Assembly (NCBI GenBank): GCA_001871075.1
Contig: MNUP01000075.1
Location: 1-39,162 of the forward strand
Source: Candidatus Desantisbacteria bacterium CG1_02_49_89
GTDB taxonomy: Bacteria; Desantisbacteria; UBA1551
DNA: 39,162 nt
Direction: 5' to 3'
Of the stretch, positions 37,266 to 39,162 are shown in pieces. The notes beneath the pieces are model-generated. The model saw only the letters and a program-made list of their open reading frames with translations. It did not search any database and had not been told where the DNA came from. The stretch's first letter is position 1, and each line of letters begins with the position of its first letter. The translations under genes were made by a program, and so were the position numbers.

Positions 37266-39162
37266 ATGAAGACACAGGTAGATTTTAAATACGCATTCGC
37301 AGAACCGCACAGGTTATGCATCTGCCTTCCGGATGCAAGCAGGAAATGCCTTCTGGATGCCTCAAAAACAGGGCTGACAGTGGCCTGGACTGACGCGGAC
37401 CTGACAGGTAATCCCCTGGGCGCGCTTGCGCCCCTTATGGCTTGCTGGTGGCTGGATCTCAGCGCTGACGCTGACGGTTCCGCGCTTCCGGGAAAGGCGT
37501 GGAAACGGGTGGAGAACCGCATTCCGGCCCTGGAATACACCTGGGAAAACGAAAGCGCTTTCGTTGGCATAAAAGCGGTCGCGGTAAAAGACGCGGATGT
37601 TTTTTCTATCAGCGCTAAAAATAAAACTTCTTCATCTTCCAGGATCAGGGTTCTGGGCATCATGCGTAACCATGTTTCGAACCAGATATGGATCGACCCC
37701 GGCTCCAATATAAACGCGTTGCTGCCGACAATAGGCGATACCTCAGACAGGATGCTTTTTCTGGTTGCGGGTGCTCCCAAGCCTTCAAAACTGCCGAAAC
37801 GCGAAAGCATAGTTATCGAATGGGATATCCGGCCCGGCGGGAAAAGGAAAGCGTATCTTGTAAGGCCGCATTTTGCCATTCTGGATGACGCAAAAAAGTG
37901 GCTGTCCAGGAACTGGGAAAACGAAATTGAAAAAGGTCTGGATGCGTGGAAAGACCTGCTCAAAAAAGCACCGGAATTCTCTTTGCCGGACCCTGTTGTA
38001 GCGGACGCGTATTACGCCGGTCTTTCAGATGTGTTCGTTATGCGCGAGGAACAGTCCAACGGCAGGATCGCGCATAGCCCCGGGACAGAATGCTACCGTT
38101 CTCTGGGTTCCGGAGAAGGTTCCCTTGCCGCGGTCGTGCTTGACCAGGCCGGTTACGCGAAAGAATCCGAAGAGGGTATGCGCACGTCACTCGGTTTCCA
38201 GGAGAAGAACGGCAGGTGGGATGACCTGCGCAGGTGGGGCCATGACATGTGGGGGCTGGTTGGTTTCAAGTGCCTCGCGGTTTACCAGCATTACCTGTTT
38301 ACGCGCGACAGAAAATATCTTGCCCGTTGTTTCAGAAGGATGCTTGCGCACGCACGCTGGTCGCATAAAGAGCGGCAGAAGACCAAGATCCCTTATAAAG
38401 GAGAAAAGCCGCTTACGTGGGGGCTTATGCCGCGCGGGATGGGCGACTGCGGGCTGATGGATGGGAATGATCTTTACGGGATCTTCCTTCCCCATAATAT
38501 CTGGCATTGTTACGTTTTAAAAATAGCGCTTTGGTCAGCAAAAGAACTTGGTTTGAAAAAAGAAGCCGCGGAAGCTGAAAAATATTGCTCGGATGCTTTG
38601 CAATGTATCCTTGATTCATTGGAGCGTGGAAGCATAAAAGAAGCCAACGGGACAAGGTGGATCCCCGGTGTGCCGGGTAAAACGTGCGGAAGCAGGTGGG
38701 GAGCTGCAAATGCCATTTATCCCTGCGGGATACTGGAACCGCATCATCCTCTTGCTGACGGAACCCTGAAATACCTGGAAAAAGACCTTAGCCGAGGCGG
38801 GCTCCCGATAAACCTGGGATGGATGCCGGGCGGTTTGTGGGTATCAATAGCCACGGACAACCTTTCCTACGCGCACCTTGCAAGAGAGGAAGAGGACAAA
38901 GCGGAACAGTATCTTTACCCAACGCTCAACCACGGGACCCCGCTTTTCTCTTGGTGCGAAGAAAGAATGCCTGAGCCTGGCGCTTCGCAGGTTTCAGGGG
39001 ACAGGCAGCACGCCTGGACGCCCCTGACTGTTTCAAGGTTTATACGTGATGCTCTTATAATGGAAGACAAGGATATCTTGCATATCTGCCGGGCAACACC
39101 GAGATGGTGGCTTGAGCCAGGGCAGGAGATCAGGGTCAATAACGCGCCTACCCACTTTGGCA
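37266..39162 (+). CDS. Six-hairpin glycosidase-like protein (3' end outside window)
   Basis: The + frame is open from ATG 37266 to the window edge, more than 630 codons. The first 250 or so residues look beta-rich, with ICLPDASRKCLLDASKTG, then IRVLGIMRNHVSNQIWID and VIEWDIRPGGKRKAYLVRP. From about residue 250 an alpha-helical-barrel domain follows, with GRWDDLRRWGHDMWGLVGF, RGMGDCGLMDGND, GVPGKTCGSRWG and a VSGDRQHAWTPL segment. This layout (beta sandwich plus alpha/alpha barrel with Asp/Glu-rich loops) fits the six-hairpin glycosidase superfamily. The GH family and substrate are unknown. No Shine-Dalgarno; a nonad array abuts the ATG. Confidence 0.8.
   Translation, partial: MKTQVDFKYAFAEPHRLCICLPDASRKCLLDASKTGLTVAWTDADLTGNPLGALAPLMACWWLDLSADADGSALPGKAWKRVENRIPALEYTWENESAFVGIKAVAVKDADVFSISAKNKTSSSSRIRVLGIMRNHVSNQIWIDPGSNINALLPTIGDTSDRMLFLVAGAPKPSKLPKRESIVIEWDIRPGGKRKAYLVRPHFAILDDAKKWLSRNWENEIEKGLDAWKDLLKKAPEFSLPDPVVADAYYAGLSDVFVMREEQSNGRIAHSPGTECYRSLGSGEGSLAAVVLDQAGYAKESEEGMRTSLGFQEKNGRWDDLRRWGHDMWGLVGFKCLAVYQHYLFTRDRKYLARCFRRMLAHARWSHKERQKTKIPYKGEKPLTWGLMPRGMGDCGLMDGNDLYGIFLPHNIWHCYVLKIALWSAKELGLKKEAAEAEKYCSDALQCILDSLERGSIKEANGTRWIPGVPGKTCGSRWGAANAIYPCGILEPHHPLADGTLKYLEKDLSRGGLPINLGWMPGGLWVSIATDNLSYAHLAREEEDKAEQYLYPTLNHGTPLFSWCEERMPEPGASQVSGDRQHAWTPLTVSRFIRDALIMEDKDILHICRATPRWWLEPGQEIRVNNAPTHFG

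Noticed and set aside
37250-37963. Long minus-strand frame of 237 codons and other minus frames at the right end
   Set aside because: They are shadows of the long + frame from 37266, whose peptide has a sensible domain pattern.

Overview
The window is bacterial chromosome, mostly densely packed housekeeping genes on the + strand. Moderate GC, heavy use of AGG (Arg) and ATA (Ile) codons, a lipoprotein box, a class A PBP, an AmaP/Asp23 module and the gene orders secG-SBP-hflX-leuS and yicC-gmk-rpoZ suggest a lineage from an uncultured candidate phylum. Omnitrophota is my best guess, from general familiarity only and not tested.

Layout. 1-742: 3' end of 23S rRNA and 5S rRNA. 810-6992: yebC, ruvC-ruvA-ruvB, a small unknown protein, queH, a DUF2905 protein, a SpoIID-domain protein and queA; queA and queH supply the last two steps of queuosine synthesis. 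7170-13628: a strong promoter, then secG, an orphan peptide-binding lipoprotein, hflX (probably with a rare ATT start), a 36-residue basic protein, leuS and plsY. 13638-16715: two membrane/lipid glycosyltransferases and a ComEA-like HhH protein. 16712-20653: leuC, leuD, prepilin peptidase, aroC. 20654-23700: an AT-rich accessory island with an antitoxin-like protein without a toxin, a ThaI-like restriction enzyme, an N4-type methyltransferase, a decayed fragment and an unknown protein; it separates aroC from aroK. 23747-30315: aroK, aroD, an M24 peptidase, efp, accB, accC, Asp23, AmaP, DUF2273 and a stand-alone ThiD2-like domain. 30324-32150 (minus): class A PBP, divergent from tyrS. 32313-37140: tyrS, a membrane protein, yicC, gmk, rpoZ and a xylose-isomerase-like protein. 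37266-end: a large six-hairpin-glycosidase-like gene running off the edge.

The most unusual feature is not a gene. About fifteen loci carry short tandem arrays of degenerate units with a fixed period of 7, 8, 9 or 10 nt (for example CAGTGTC, AAATTGT, GTATCAAC, TAATCACCG, ATCTGTGAAA). The same unit words recur at distant loci and on both strands. Arrays often fill whole intergenic gaps and end at a start codon (yicC/gmk is the clearest case). They also occur inside coding genes: three times in leuS, once in leuC, and at the leuD 3' end. Palindromic hairpin elements are repeatedly found nested inside or beside the arrays. They resemble the short tandemly repeated repetitive (STRR) heptamers of heterocystous cyanobacteria, but with several period classes and with open-reading insertions in essential proteins.
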